This document shows positions 8,524 to 16,356 of a stretch of 37,970 nucleotides of DNA, piece after piece. The notes beneath the pieces are model-generated. The model saw only the letters and a list, made by a program, of their open reading frames with translations, was not told where the DNA came from and ran no database searches. Numbering within the stretch: the stretch's first letter is position 1; each line of letters begins with the position of its first letter. Source of the stretch: an uncultured Clostridia bacterium (lineage in GTDB: Bacteria > Bacillota > Clostridia > Christensenellales > Borkfalkiaceae); NCBI GenBank assembly GCA_947627955.1, contig CANQXZ010000013.1, forward strand, positions 1-37,970. Direction: 5' to 3'. Position numbers and translations under genes: made by a program.

Positions 8524-9451
8524 AGCCGTTAAGATAGGCGCGTTCACCGCGCCCAACAACGTGTTCCTCGCGCCCATCGCGGGATATTCCAACGCGGTGT
8601 TCCGCGAGATGTGCAGCGAGCTCGGCGCGGGGCTCACTTTCACTGAGATGGTCTCGGCAAAGGCGCTCTGTTTCGGCAGCCGCAAGACGGAGGAACTGCT
8701 GTATATCGGGGAGGGCTACCGCGGTTTGAAGGCGTGCCAGATATTCGGCAGCGACCCGCAGTTTATGCGCAGGGCGTGCGAAAGCGAGGCTCTCGCGCCC
8801 TTTGACATAGTCGACGTGAATATGGGGTGCCCCATGCCCAAGATATATAAAAACGGCGAGGGGAGCGCCCTTTTGGGCGATCTGAAACTCGCGGAGAGGA
8901 TAATCTCCGAGTGCAAAAAGAGCGGGAAGACGGTGACTGCAAAATTGCGCATAGGGCTGGGCGACGGTCACTATGTGACGGCTGCCGCGGCGCGCGCGTG
9001 CGAAGAGGGCGGCGCGGACATGGTCACCGTGCACGGCAGAACGCGGGAAAAGATATATTCGGGAGACGTCAATTACAGGGAGATAGAGGCGGCAAAAAAG
9101 GCGGTGAAGATACCCGTGATCGCCAACGGCGGGATATTTACCCCGCTCGACGCCGATATACTCATGGCAAAGACGGGCGCCGACGGGGTGATGATAGCCC
9201 GCGGGGCGCTGTTCGACCCGTGGCTGTTCGCGCGCATAACGGGCACGCCCGAGGGCGACAGGCGGGCGCGGGTGTTGAAGCAGATAGACGACACGGTCTC
9301 GGTCTACGGCGAGAGGTTCGCGCTCGTGTACATGCGCAAACTCGCGGGGTTCTACGTGAAGGGCAAAAAGGGCGCGGCTTCGGCGAGGAGTTCCTTTTTC
9401 GCCTGCAAGTCCACCGAAGAGCTGAAAGATCTGGTCAAAGCGGTTTTCTGA
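8513..9451 (+). CDS. dus: tRNA-dihydrouridine synthase
   Basis: FMN enzyme that reduces uridine to dihydrouridine in the tRNA D loop. The TIM-barrel family blocks are present: LAPIAGYSNAVFR near residue 19, VNMGCPMPKIYKNGEGSALL with the catalytic cysteine, TVHGRTREKIYSGDVNY, and IANGGIFTPLDA...GADGVMIARGALFDPWLF for the phosphate site. Its 312 residues are typical of DusB-like proteins, so a DusB assignment is likely but not proved. It overlaps yabN by 11 bases and is the last gene of this run before a long dyad. Confidence 0.95.
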   Translation: MKLEAVKIGAFTAPNNVFLAPIAGYSNAVFREMCSELGAGLTFTEMVSAKALCFGSRKTEELLYIGEGYRGLKACQIFGSDPQFMRRACESEALAPFDIVDVNMGCPMPKIYKNGEGSALLGDLKLAERIISECKKSGKTVTAKLRIGLGDGHYVTAAAARACEEGGADMVTVHGRTREKIYSGDVNYREIEAAKKAVKIPVIANGGIFTPLDADILMAKTGADGVMIARGALFDPWLFARITGTPEGDRRARVLKQIDDTVSVYGERFALVYMRKLAGFYVKGKKGAASARSSFFACKSTEELKDLVKAVF

Positions 9452-9464
9452 CCGCCTTTGAAAT

Positions 9465-9506
9465 GTGCGCGGGCGGAGCGCTTTTGTAAGCGCTCCGCCC
9501 GCGCAC
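9465..9506. terminator. Long GC-rich hairpin after dus
   Basis: A 19-base perfect inverted repeat (GTGCGCGGGCGGAGCGCTT and its complement) around a TTGT loop, with no T run behind it. It lies 14 bases after the dus stop and separates dus from the spoIIGA promoter. Termination is likely; the lack of a U tract is unusual. Confidence 0.65.
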
Positions 9507-9598
9507 GTTGTTCTGCCTCAAAATGCTAAGTCGGGGAGAGGGTGAAAGCCCTTTCCCCTTCTGCATTTTTCCGCAAATTACGACTTTTTTTAATTCTT

Positions 9599-9623
9599 TC
9601 CGACAGGACCTTTCCTATATAAT
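9599..9623 (+). promoter_or_regulatory. spoIIG promoter with possible Spo0A box
   Basis: TATAAT at 9618-9623. No good -35 lies 17 bases upstream, but TCCGACA (9599-9605) is one base off the Spo0A box TTCGACA. In Bacillus spoIIG is a Spo0A-activated SigA promoter with boxes in this region, so the arrangement makes sense. The -10 ends only 10 bases before the ATG. Confidence 0.45.
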
Positions 9624-9633
9624 ACCTCTTACG

Positions 9634-10416
9634 ATGCAGGTTTACGTTGAACTCGCCTTGCTTGAAAACTTCTGCATGGACTACACCCTGCTCTACTGCG
9701 CAAAGCTCGCTTCGAGAAACGGGGCGGGCTGGCGGAGGACGGGGTTGGGCGCGGCGGCGGGGGCATGTTTTGCCGTGCTCGTCCCGCTCATGCCCGTGAA
9801 CGGCTGGCTTGCCGCCGCAATAAAGGCGGCGGCGGGGATAGCTATCTGCCTGTTGGCTTGCAAGGTAAAGTCCTTCCGCGGGTTTTTGAAGTATTCGGCG
9901 TTCTTTTTCGCCTTTTCGGCTGTGCTCGCCGGCGCGCTGTACGGGATATTCTCCCTTTCCGGGCTTCCCTATTCGGAGGGGAACGGCTACATTCTCGCGA
10001 ATGTGCCTGTGGGGATACCGATGTTCGGGGCGCTCATTGCGGTGGCGGCGGCAAGGGCTATAAAAAAGAGCCGCACAAGGGCGGCAAAAAACACCGTACT
10101 GTGCCGCATAACCGCGGGCGGGCGCACGGCGGAAACGTACGGATTTTTCGACAGTGGCAACAACGTGTATATTAAGGGGGAACCCGTTTCCGTTCTCCCC
10201 GAAAAGACGGCGGAAAAACTTACGGACCTTGCGCGCATAACCGAGAGCATAAAGATACATACTGTTGCGGGCAGCAGGAAAATAAAGGTATTCACCGCGG
10301 ACAGCCTCGAAGTGGATATCGGCGGGAACGTAAAGGTATATAAAAAGGTCAAAATGGGCGTAAGCGCGGCGAGAATAGACTGCGCGGTGCTTCACCCCGA
10401 CATAATGGAGGACTGA
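9634..10416 (+). CDS. spoIIGA: Sigma-E processing peptidase SpoIIGA
   Basis: Membrane aspartic protease that cleaves the pro-sequence from pro-SigE in the mother cell. The N-terminal half has about five hydrophobic segments; the C-terminal half carries the catalytic motif FFDSGNN with Asp at residue 173, equivalent to the DTGN motif of Bacillus SpoIIGA. The ATG at 9634 is chosen because MQVYVELALLENFCMDYTL matches the family start (M.IYLD..WLLNF..D); the open frame to 9508 is ordinary spacer. There is no ribosome site before this ATG. At 260 residues it is shorter than the Bacillus protein (309). It ends immediately before sigE, its substrate. Confidence 0.93.
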   Translation: MQVYVELALLENFCMDYTLLYCAKLASRNGAGWRRTGLGAAAGACFAVLVPLMPVNGWLAAAIKAAAGIAICLLACKVKSFRGFLKYSAFFFAFSAVLAGALYGIFSLSGLPYSEGNGYILANVPVGIPMFGALIAVAAARAIKKSRTRAAKNTVLCRITAGGRTAETYGFFDSGNNVYIKGEPVSVLPEKTAEKLTDLARITESIKIHTVAGSRKIKVFTADSLEVDIGGNVKVYKKVKMGVSAARIDCAVLHPDIMED

Positions 10417-11112
10417 ATGTTCGAAAAAGTAAAACGCATTCTCGCACTTATCTTCGGAAAAAACACTCTCGACTACATCTGCGGCACCGAGGCGCTCCCC
10501 ATGCCCTATTCGCAGGAAGAGGAGAGCGACAAAATAACCCTCCTCGAAAGCGGGGACGAGCGCGCCAAAGCCGAACTCGTGGAGCACAACCTGCGGCTCG
10601 TGGTGTACATAGCCAAGAAGTTCGAGGGCTCGGGCGCCGACGGCGACGACCTCGTCTCCGTCGGCACGATAGGGCTTATCAAGGCAATAAATTCCTTCCG
10701 TTCGGACAAGAATATAAAGCTCGCCACATACGCCTCGCGGTGCATAGAAAACGAGATACTCATGTATCTCAGGCGGATGTCCCGCCTCAAACAGGAGGTC
10801 AGCTTCGACGAGCCCTTGAACACCGATTGGGAGGGCAACGAGCTGCTTCTTTCGGACGTCATGGGCACGGACGCGGACAGCGTCTATTCCGACATAGAGG
10901 GCGGAGTGGAGAGGGAACTGTTGAAAAATTCGCTTTCACGGCTCTCCCCGCGTGAACAGCGGATAATGAAGATGCGCTTCGGGCTCGACGGGGAGGAGAG
11001 CATGACCCAAAAGGACGTGGCGGACAAACTCGGCATATCCCAAAGCTACATATCCCGCCTCGAAAAGAAGATAATCTCGAAGCTCAAAAAGGACATATCC
11101 CGCCAGATCTGA
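10417..11112 (+). CDS. sigE: RNA polymerase sigma factor SigE (pro-form)
   Basis: Mother-cell sigma factor of early sporulation. The first 27 or so residues are the basic, amphipathic pro-sequence (FEKVKRILALIF), which SpoIIGA removes; then comes the family landmark GTEALPMPYSQEEE. Region 2 includes NLRLVVYIAKKFE and GTIGLIKAINSFRSDKN; region 4 ends with the helix-turn-helix MTQKDVADKLGISQSYISRLE. Total length is 231 against 239 in Bacillus. The ATG follows directly on the spoIIGA stop, so the two are translationally linked. The spoIIGA-sigE-sigG order is conserved across endospore formers. Confidence 0.97.
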   Translation: MFEKVKRILALIFGKNTLDYICGTEALPMPYSQEEESDKITLLESGDERAKAELVEHNLRLVVYIAKKFEGSGADGDDLVSVGTIGLIKAINSFRSDKNIKLATYASRCIENEILMYLRRMSRLKQEVSFDEPLNTDWEGNELLLSDVMGTDADSVYSDIEGGVERELLKNSLSRLSPREQRIMKMRFGLDGEESMTQKDVADKLGISQSYISRLEKKIISKLKKDISRQI

Positions 11113-11153
11113 CGGCGGCTGCAACGTACATATCTTTTAAGGAGGATACAGGT

Positions 11154-11924
11154 ATGTTGCAGAAAGTTGTGATCTGCGGGGTGGACACCTCGGGGCTGCC
11201 GCTCCTTTCAAACGCGGAGCAGGAGGAGCTGCTGAAAAAATTAAAGGCGGGCGACGCCGCCTCGCGGGATAAGTTCATCGTGGGGAACATGCGGCTCGTG
11301 CTCTCCCTCGTGAGGAGGTTCTGGGCAAAAAACGCCAACGCGGACGACGTTTTTCAGGCGGGGTGCGTGGGACTCATCAAGGCGATAGATAATTTCGACC
11401 TTTCCGTGGGCGTCAAGTTTTCCACCTACGCCGTGCCCATGATATTAGGGGAGATAAAGAGGTATTTGAGGGACGGAAATTCCCTGCGCGTATCCCGTTC
11501 GATAAGGGATACTGCCTATCGTATCTTGAAAGTGAGGGAAAAGCTGGAGGAAGGCAACGACGAGGTGACATACGACAAAATAGCGGACGAAATGAGCATA
11601 GCCGTGTCGGAAGTGGCGTACGCGCTGGACGCCATTTCGGATCCCGTTTCTCTGTACGAGCCCGTCTACAACAAGTCGGGCGACACTCTTCTTTTAATGG
11701 ACCAGATCTTCGACGAGAAGAACAACGACGAGGTGTGGACGGAAAAGGCGGCGCTGTACGAGGCGATGGGGCGGCTCGGCGAGCGCGAGAAGAGGATACT
11801 GTACCTCAGATATTTCGAGGGCAAAACGCAGACGGAGATCTCCTCGGAGGTAGGCATCTCGCAGGCGCAGGTCTCCCGCCTCGAAAAGACGGCGTTAAAG
11901 CAAATCAAATCCTGCATTTCGTGA
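11154..11924 (+). CDS. sigG: RNA polymerase sigma factor SigG
   Basis: Late forespore sigma factor. The N-terminus VVICGVDTSGLPLLSNAE is the characteristic SigG opening, held to be a Fin/CsfB or SpoIIAB contact region in the family. Region 2 (NMRLVLSLVRRFWAKNANADD, GCVGLIKAIDNFD) and the region 4 helix-turn-helix (TQTEISSEVGISQAQVSRLE) follow. Its 256 residues are close to the Bacillus 260. AAGGAGG precedes the ATG. It is third in the spoIIG cluster and followed by a strong terminator. I looked for a separate forespore promoter in the 41-base gap and did not find a convincing one. Confidence 0.97.
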   Translation: MLQKVVICGVDTSGLPLLSNAEQEELLKKLKAGDAASRDKFIVGNMRLVLSLVRRFWAKNANADDVFQAGCVGLIKAIDNFDLSVGVKFSTYAVPMILGEIKRYLRDGNSLRVSRSIRDTAYRILKVREKLEEGNDEVTYDKIADEMSIAVSEVAYALDAISDPVSLYEPVYNKSGDTLLLMDQIFDEKNNDEVWTEKAALYEAMGRLGEREKRILYLRYFEGKTQTEISSEVGISQAQVSRLEKTALKQIKSCIS

Positions 11925-11981
11925 GCGGGCGGACATGAGTTGCTGACGCAATGCCGTTATGCCGTTATGCAGCAACGCCTG

Positions 11982-12026
11982 TATGCCGCCGCGCGCAAAA
12001 CCTGCGCGCGGCGGCATATTTTTTTT
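11982..12026 (+). terminator. Strong intrinsic terminator of the spoIIG-sigG cluster
   Basis: A 16-base perfect stem (TATGCCGCCGCGCGCA), a five-base loop, the complement, then eight T residues. It closes the cluster cleanly. Confidence 0.95.
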
Positions 12027-12034
12027 GCCATTTG

Positions 12035-12064
12035 TTGCAAAGAGGGGTTGCGGCGTGGTATAAT
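12035..12064 (+). promoter_or_regulatory. Promoter of the nuclease-ATPase pair
   Basis: TTGCAA (12035-12040), 18 bases, TATAAT (12059-12064), right after the sigG terminator and 26 bases before the sbcD-like ATG. Confidence 0.6.
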
Positions 12065-12090
12065 CAAAGGCGTAATCTATGAGGTGAGCT

Positions 12091-13155
12091 ATGAAGATTA
12101 TCCACACAGCGGACACACACCTCGGGTCCAAGATGGACTCCGGGTTCCCCAAGGAGATCTCCGACAGGCGCAAGGAAGAGCTGAGGAATACTTTCAAGAG
12201 ATTGGCGGAATACGCCCGCATTAACGGCGTGGAAGCCGTCATCCTCGCGGGGGACGTGTTCGACTCCGACGCGCCCTTTAAAAAGGACAAGGAATTCTTT
12301 TACAGCGTGGTGAAAAATACCCCGCAGACGGACTTTTTATACCTCAAGGGCAATCACGACATAGCGGCGGACTACACGGGGGAAGCCATACCCAATTTAA
12401 AGACATTTTCCGGGCAGTGGCAGAGTTACCGATACGGCGACGTGCTCATCTCGGGCATAGAGACGGGTGCGGAAAACGCCTCGTCCCTCTATTCCACGCT
12501 TGATCTGCCTGAGGACTGCCTGAATATCGTCGTCATGCACGGGCAGGCGGGGGACGTATCTGGCAAGGACAAGGTCAATCTGAAAAAGCTGCGCGACAAG
12601 CACATAGATTATCTCGCGCTGGGGCACGTCCACAAGGCGGGCGGCGGCGCGTTGGACTCCCGCGGGGAATACGCGTACAGCGGATGCCTTGAAGGCAGGG
12701 GCTTCGACGAGACGGGCGAACACGGCTTCTTCCTGTTGGAGACGGGCAGAAAGATCACCCGCACTTTCGTGCCCTTTTCCGAGCGCCGGATAGAGGAGGT
12801 CTCCGCCGACGTCACGGGCGTCAAGGACGCCTATTCGGCGTATCTTGCCGTGAAAAGGCAGGTGGAGTTCAAAAAGCGGAACATATACCGCGTAAACCTC
12901 GTCGGCGAAACGGAGTTCGACGTCGAGGGGCTGGGCGGCGACGTGGCGGCGTATCTCGCGGGCGATTGCCTCTTTGCCGACGTAAAGGACAAGACGGTCA
13001 AAAAGCTCGACATCGGGGCGTTCGAGGGCGACCTCTCGCTCAGGGGCGAATTCGTGCGCGTGGTTTCCGCCGCGGAGGGCATTCCCGAAGAGAGGAAAAA
13101 GAGGATAATCGCGCTCGGGCTGAAAGCGCTCGGCGGGAGGAACATAGAATTATGA
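12091..13155 (+). CDS. SbcD/Mre11-type DNA exonuclease subunit (YhaO-like)
   Basis: A 354-residue calcineurin-like metallophosphoesterase of the Mre11/SbcD family, which trims DNA ends with Mn. All metal motifs can be read: HTADTHLGS at the start, ILAGDVFDSD, LKGNHDIA, VVMHGQAGD and ALGHVHKAG. The C-terminal 100 residues form the capping part. It is shorter than YhaO of Bacillus (about 400), and its partner is YhaN-like rather than a canonical SbcC, so I prefer YhaO/YhaN as the model. ATG at 12091 follows GAGGTG. It overlaps the ATPase gene by four bases (ATGA), a sign of coupled translation. Confidence 0.9.
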   Translation: MKIIHTADTHLGSKMDSGFPKEISDRRKEELRNTFKRLAEYARINGVEAVILAGDVFDSDAPFKKDKEFFYSVVKNTPQTDFLYLKGNHDIAADYTGEAIPNLKTFSGQWQSYRYGDVLISGIETGAENASSLYSTLDLPEDCLNIVVMHGQAGDVSGKDKVNLKKLRDKHIDYLALGHVHKAGGGALDSRGEYAYSGCLEGRGFDETGEHGFFLLETGRKITRTFVPFSERRIEEVSADVTGVKDAYSAYLAVKRQVEFKKRNIYRVNLVGETEFDVEGLGGDVAAYLAGDCLFADVKDKTVKKLDIGAFEGDLSLRGEFVRVVSAAEGIPEERKKRIIALGLKALGGRNIEL

Positions 13156-15704
13156 AACTTCTTTCCTGTCACATAGAAAATTACGGCAAGCTGAGCGGCG
13201 CGGACTTCAGGTTCGACCCCGCGCTCACGGCTTTTTGCGAGGAAAACGGCTACGGCAAGACCACCCTCGCCTCCTTTTTAAAGGCGATGTTCTACGGGCT
13301 CGACTCGGACAGGGCGAACAGCGGGTTCAACGAACGCCGTCGCTTCGCGCCCTTTGCGGGGGGCAATTTCGGGGGCAGCGTGCTCTTCGAGGCGGGAGGA
13401 AAACAGTATAAGATAGAGCGCTTTTTCGACGAAAAGAGCGAGACAAAGGACTCCTTCACGCTGTATACGGACGGCGTTCCAACCCCTTTGCAGGGGAGCG
13501 CGGGCGAGAAGTTCTTCGGCATAGACAGGCAGTCTTTCGAGAGGACGGCGTTCCTCTCAGGCGCGGACGTGGAGGTCTCTTCCACGGGCGGCATAAATGC
13601 CAAGCTCAACAATTTCGTCGCGGGCGGCGAGGACGGCTCTAACCTCGACGCGGCAGTTTTGCGCCTCGGGAACAAGGGCAAGGAATACAAGAAATCACGG
13701 ATGGGAAACGACCTCATTTCGCGCGAGACCGCGCGGATAAACGGGCTCTCCGAGGAGATAAAAAACGCCGAGGTGATAGCGGACGGGTTGCAGGAAAAGT
13801 ATGCCCGCCTCGACGGGCTGGAAAAGGAGATAGCGGGGCTTGGCGCGCGGATAAGCGCGGCGCAGTCCGAAAACGTGGTGCTCAACGATTGGGAGCACTA
13901 CGACGCGTTGCTCTCCGAGATCGCCTCAAAGCGGGAGGCGGCAGCCGTAATTGAACGCCGCTACCCCCGCGGGATACCCGAAAAGGCGGAAATAAGCGCG
14001 GCGGAAGAGGCGCTCGGCAGAGAAAAGGAACTCATGGCGCGCGCAGACGGAAAGTCTTTCACGGAGGAGGACGGGGCGCGTTTTGCAGCCCTTTCAGCCG
14101 AATTTTCGGGCGGCGTGCCCGACGGGGCGCGGCTTGCCGTGGCGGAAGCCGACATCGCGGCTGCGGCGGAGCTCTCGTACGTCACGGAGCGTGCTGAAAA
14201 GGACCTCACCGAAAACGAGAGCGCGATAATGCGCAGGTTCGCCCTGCGCGAGCCGTCCGAGGGCGAGACGGCAAAGGTCAAAGAGCTCGCCGCTCGCTAT
14301 AAAGAGGCGGAGGCGGAGTGTTCGCGCATTCCCGACAGCAGCGTGAACGCGCCCGCAAAGGGCGTGGCGAAAAAGGGCGCGTATATAGCCGCGGCGGCGG
14401 TATCCATGCTCGTTGCGGCGGCGGGGATCGCGGTCGTGTTCTTTCAGCTCGTCGCTGGCATAGTCCTCATTGTCGCGGGAGCCGCGGGACTGCTCGTTAC
14501 GGGATTTCTGTATCTCAATAAAAAGGTGGGATCGGCGCAGGCCGGCGCGGGGATAAGCCCCGAAAAGGCGGCAGCCAACGCCCGCCGCGACGCCGCATAC
14601 GCGGAGCTTGCCTCCGCGCTCACCCCTTACGGCTACTCCTTTTCGGACGGCGCGGCGTACGCCGCGGCGAGCTTTATAGGCGACGCGGCGCGCTACGGGG
14701 AGCTGAAAAGCGCCCGCGAGAGCGAAAAGGCGTTGCAGGAGACCAAATCGGGGGAGAAGAGGGCTCTCGATGAAAAGCTCGGGGAGTTCTTTGCCTCGTA
14801 CGGGCTGACCGCGGGGAGCTATGTCGAAAGGCTCGCCTCCCTGCGTTCGGACGCGGACGCCTATAACGACCTTTCGGAGAGAAAGCGCAAGGCGGAGAGG
14901 GAGGAAAGGGAGCTCAATAAGCGCGTCGCGGAAAACAGGGAGCCCATAGTCCTCTTTTGCCGCAAATACGGGTTTGAAGAAAGCGGCATAGCCGCCGGCA
15001 TAAAGAACATAGCAAAGGACCGCGACGGCTATGACGCCGCGGTGAAGGACATAGAAGAGCGGGAGCGCAAAGCCGCCAAATTCAGGGAGGAAAAGGGGCT
15101 TTACGACCGCCCCGCGAACGGCAAGCAGGATTTGGGCGCGCTGAACGCCGCCCTCGCCGCCGCGCAGGACAAAAAGAACGCCCTCTTTTCCGAGGTGACC
15201 GACGACGAGAGGGAGGCGGAAAAGCTCGGCGATCTGCGCGCAGCCCGCGACGGGGCGAGACAGCGCCTTGCGGAATACAGGGACGACTATGACCTGATAA
15301 CGGAGACGATCTCCCTTTTGGAGCAGGCGGACAAGAACCTGAAAGACAGGTACGTGCGCCCCGTAAAGGATAAATTCGTCTACTATTCCGCGCTCATCGA
15401 GAAGACGTTGGGCGAAAAGGTGACTATGGGCGCGGACTTTTCCGTGCGCTACGAAAGGTGCGGCAGGGAGAGGAGCGAAAAGCACCTCAGCTCGGGGCTG
15501 AGGAGCATATGCGCGCTCTGTTTCAGACTGGCGCTCATAGAGAACATGTACGCGGGGGAAAAACCCTTCCTCATCTTCGACGACCCGTTCACGGGGCTCG
15601 ACGAAGCGCACATGGAAAAGGTGAAGGAGCTCTTAAAGGGGCTTTCCCAAAAGTTCCAGCTCGTCTACTTTTCCTGCCACCCGTCGCGCGCAGTGACATA
15701 TTGA
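13152..15704 (+). CDS. SMC/SbcC-like AAA ATPase with central membrane hairpin (YhaN-like)
   Basis: An 850-residue partner of the upstream nuclease. The Walker A motif ENGYGKTTL is at about residues 33-41 behind the SbcC-type N-terminus (SCHIENYGKLSGADF). Long charged coiled-coil stretches follow on both sides of the middle. At about residues 409-455 there are two hydrophobic helices with a short turn, in place of the Cys-x-x-Cys zinc hook of SbcC/Rad50. The signature block LSSGLRSICALCFRLALIE is near residue 780 and Walker B LIFDDPFTGLD near 803. A membrane hairpin is known from Bacillus YhaN, so the complex may be membrane-attached. The ATG at 13152 was chosen over the longer open frame because SbcC proteins start with this segment and it overlaps the upstream stop. 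Confidence 0.9.
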   Translation: MKLLSCHIENYGKLSGADFRFDPALTAFCEENGYGKTTLASFLKAMFYGLDSDRANSGFNERRRFAPFAGGNFGGSVLFEAGGKQYKIERFFDEKSETKDSFTLYTDGVPTPLQGSAGEKFFGIDRQSFERTAFLSGADVEVSSTGGINAKLNNFVAGGEDGSNLDAAVLRLGNKGKEYKKSRMGNDLISRETARINGLSEEIKNAEVIADGLQEKYARLDGLEKEIAGLGARISAAQSENVVLNDWEHYDALLSEIASKREAAAVIERRYPRGIPEKAEISAAEEALGREKELMARADGKSFTEEDGARFAALSAEFSGGVPDGARLAVAEADIAAAAELSYVTERAEKDLTENESAIMRRFALREPSEGETAKVKELAARYKEAEAECSRIPDSSVNAPAKGVAKKGAYIAAAAVSMLVAAAGIAVVFFQLVAGIVLIVAGAAGLLVTGFLYLNKKVGSAQAGAGISPEKAAANARRDAAYAELASALTPYGYSFSDGAAYAAASFIGDAARYGELKSARESEKALQETKSGEKRALDEKLGEFFASYGLTAGSYVERLASLRSDADAYNDLSERKRKAEREERELNKRVAENREPIVLFCRKYGFEESGIAAGIKNIAKDRDGYDAAVKDIEERERKAAKFREEKGLYDRPANGKQDLGALNAALAAAQDKKNALFSEVTDDEREAEKLGDLRAARDGARQRLAEYRDDYDLITETISLLEQADKNLKDRYVRPVKDKFVYYSALIEKTLGEKVTMGADFSVRYERCGRERSEKHLSSGLRSICALCFRLALIENMYAGEKPFLIFDDPFTGLDEAHMEKVKELLKGLSQKFQLVYFSCHPSRAVTY

Positions 15705-15730
15705 CAGCGGCGCGTTGGCTGTGATATAAT
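15701..15730 (+). promoter_or_regulatory. Promoter of ppa
   Basis: TTGACA (15701-15706), 18 bases, TATAAT (15725-15730). The -35 overlaps the end of the ATPase gene. Confidence 0.7.
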
Positions 15731-15753
15731 TTACACGCAGGGGGAAAACGGAA

Positions 15754-16293
15754 ATGAATATCTGGCACGACATATCGCCCGACAGGATAACCGCAGAGAG
15801 GTTCGAAGCCCTGATAGAGATACCCAAGGGGAGCAAGAGCAAGTACGAGCTCGACAAGGCTACGGGCATGCTCAGGCTCGACCGCGTGCTGTACACCTCC
15901 ACGGTGTACCCCGCGAACTACGGCTTTATCCCGCGCACGCTCGCCGAGGACGGCGACCCGCTCGACGTGCTCGTTCTCAGCACGGAGTCTATTTTCCCCA
16001 TGACCCTCGTCACCTGTGCGCCGATAGGCGTAATAATGATGACGGACGACGGCGAAAAGGATGAAAAGATAATAGCCGTGCCCGAAAACGACCCTATGTA
16101 CAGGAATTATTGCGACGTGGGCGATCTGCCGCAGCACCTCTTCGACGAGATGATGCACTTTTTCGAGGTGTACAAGGTGCTCGAACACAAGATCACCGCC
16201 GTAAAGGAGATACGCCACAGGCGCAACGCCCTCGAAGTGATAGGCAGGTGCATAGAAAACTATGCGGAAAAATACGGCAAAAAGAAGCCGTAA
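15754..16293 (+). CDS. ppa: Inorganic pyrophosphatase, family I
   Basis: Cytosolic enzyme that hydrolyses pyrophosphate, pulling biosynthetic reactions forward. The active-site signature DGDPLDVLVL and the preceding YPANYGFIPRT block are diagnostic of the soluble family I enzyme, and EIPKGSKSKYELDK supplies the N-terminal substrate-binding residues. Its 179 residues are the usual bacterial size. Many Firmicutes carry the family II (Mn, DHH) enzyme or a membrane pump instead, so a family I enzyme is a useful lineage marker. Monocistronic, with its own promoter and a shared terminator. Confidence 0.95.
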   Translation: MNIWHDISPDRITAERFEALIEIPKGSKSKYELDKATGMLRLDRVLYTSTVYPANYGFIPRTLAEDGDPLDVLVLSTESIFPMTLVTCAPIGVIMMTDDGEKDEKIIAVPENDPMYRNYCDVGDLPQHLFDEMMHFFEVYKVLEHKITAVKEIRHRRNALEVIGRCIENYAEKYGKKKP

Positions 16294-16296
16294 TGG

Positions 16297-16340
16297 GATA
16301 TGCGCCCTCGCACGATATTAAGCGTGCGAGGGCGCATATC
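16297..16340. terminator. Bidirectional terminator between ppa and the four-TM protein
   Basis: An 18-base perfect inverted repeat (GATATGCGCCCTCGCACG and its complement) around an eight-base loop, between two convergent genes. T-rich sequence follows on the plus side and an A-rich stretch precedes it, so it can act both ways. Confidence 0.8.
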
Positions 16341-16356
16341 TGTTTTATTATTATCC

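Noticed and set aside
7474-8685. 403-residue minus-strand frame
   Set aside because: It is antisense to yabN/mazG, which has clear MazG motifs.
9508-9633. N-terminal extension of spoIIGA
   Set aside because: It is not conserved in character, overlaps the promoter and leaves the family-like N-terminus in mid-chain.
14094-15611. 505-residue open frame on the minus strand
   Set aside because: It lies wholly inside the SbcC-like ATPase gene, has no family match, no ribosome site and biased Arg/Ala/Leu content; a shadow of GC-rich coding sequence.
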